NCBI GenBank assembly: GCA_947458415.1
Contig: CANGZG010000154.1
Span: forward strand, 1 to 5,405
From: Comamonadaceae bacterium
Lineage (GTDB): Bacteria; Pseudomonadota; Gammaproteobacteria; Burkholderiales; Burkholderiaceae_C
Direction of reading: 5' to 3'
Length of the DNA: 5,405 nucleotides
Shown here in pieces: positions 5,008 through 5,405 of this stretch; positions within the stretch are counted from its first letter, which is position 1; each line of letters begins with the position of its first letter. The notes below the pieces were generated by a model. It was given only the letters and a program-made list of their open reading frames with translations. It had not been told where the DNA came from and searched no databases. Both the position numbers and the translations under genes were made by a program.

Positions 5008-5405
5008 ATGTCCAACCCCAAAGTCGAACTGCATGTCCAAGCACACGGTGTCATCACCTTAGAACTTGACGCTGAAAAAGCACCCAAAACCGTTGCCAAT
5101 TTTTTGGAATACGTCGAAAAAGGCCACTACGACGACACGATTTTTCACCGCGTCATTCCCGGCTTCATGGTGCAAGGTGGCGGCATGGGCCCCGGCTTGA
5201 AAGAGAAGAAAGTCGGCACCAAGCTTGAAAACGAAGCCAACAACGGGTTGACCAACGATTGCTACACGGTCGCCATGGCGCGCACCAGCGACCCGCATTC
5301 CGCTACCGCGCAGTTTTTCATCAATGTCAAAGACAACGACTTTCTCAACCACACTTCACCCACGCCTTCGGGTTGGGGCTATGCGGTGTTTGGCAAAGTG
5401 GTTGA
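5008..5405 (+). CDS. ppiB: Cytoplasmic peptidyl-prolyl cis-trans isomerase, cyclophilin type (3' end beyond right edge)
   Basis: The visible 132 residues start MSNPKVELHVQAHGVITLEL with no signal peptide, so this is the cytosolic member of the pair. Active-site blocks are FHRVIPGFMVQGGG with R48, F53 and Q56, and ATAQFFINV with Q102 and F103/F104. W123 in GWGYAVFGKV sits at the position of W121 in human CypA. The LKEKKVGTKLENEANNGLTN stretch resembles E. coli PpiB (MKQKATKEPIKNEANNGLKN). The family is usually about 165 residues, so roughly the last 30 are missing beyond the edge. The ATG lies 2 nt after the ppiA stop, and GGTGA at 4996-5000 is a plausible ribosome binding site. Shared blocks with ppiA indicate a tandem duplication. 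Confidence 0.95.
   Translation, partial: MSNPKVELHVQAHGVITLELDAEKAPKTVANFLEYVEKGHYDDTIFHRVIPGFMVQGGGMGPGLKEKKVGTKLENEANNGLTNDCYTVAMARTSDPHSATAQFFINVKDNDFLNHTSPTPSGWGYAVFGKVV

Noticed and set aside
4481..5044. 187-residue open frame antisense to ppiA
   Set aside because: Its composition follows the opposite strand of the cyclophilin codons, and a similar antisense frame appears opposite ppiB because the two genes are paralogues.

Overview
The window looks like a housekeeping stretch of a betaproteobacterial chromosome, most likely Burkholderiales and probably Comamonadaceae (Limnohabitans/Rhodoferax/Polaromonas-like). I base this on the gene order cysS - HhH-GPD DNA glycosylase - accA - tilS on one strand, with a TPR protein - ppiA - ppiB set diverging from cysS, and on the protein sequences. 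The lineage call comes from recalled gene order and protein style, not from a search.

Left arm, minus strand, transcribed from about 3696 down to 1: cysS (cysteinyl-tRNA synthetase, complete), an AlkA/Mag1-like 3-methyladenine DNA glycosylase (complete), accA (acetyl-CoA carboxylase carboxyltransferase alpha subunit, complete, TTG start) and tilS (tRNA-Ile lysidine synthetase, cut by the left edge). cysS and the glycosylase overlap by 1 nt (TGATG). The glycosylase and accA are 35 nt apart, with a small hairpin in the gap. accA and tilS overlap by 38 nt. This spacing suggests one operon. cysS and tilS both serve decoding, accA feeds fatty-acid synthesis, and the glycosylase repairs alkylated bases.

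Centre: the 125-bp gap 3697-3821 is the only sizeable non-coding stretch. It separates the two divergent transcription units and should hold both promoters. Two -10-like hexamers on opposite strands flank an 8-bp palindrome, but neither has a good -35 box.

Right arm, plus strand: a small exported TPR protein, a periplasmic cyclophilin with a signal peptide (ppiA), and a cytoplasmic cyclophilin (ppiB) cut by the right edge. The TPR gene and ppiA overlap (ATGATG), and ppiA and ppiB are 2 nt apart. The two cyclophilins are tandem paralogues sharing long identical blocks, so one copy serves the envelope and the other the cytosol.

I saw no rRNA, tRNA, CRISPR array, insertion sequence, phage gene or convincing Rho-independent terminator. 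Nothing here amounts to a new biological system. The points worth a second look are start-site choices, gene overlaps, the divergent control region and the cyclophilin pair.
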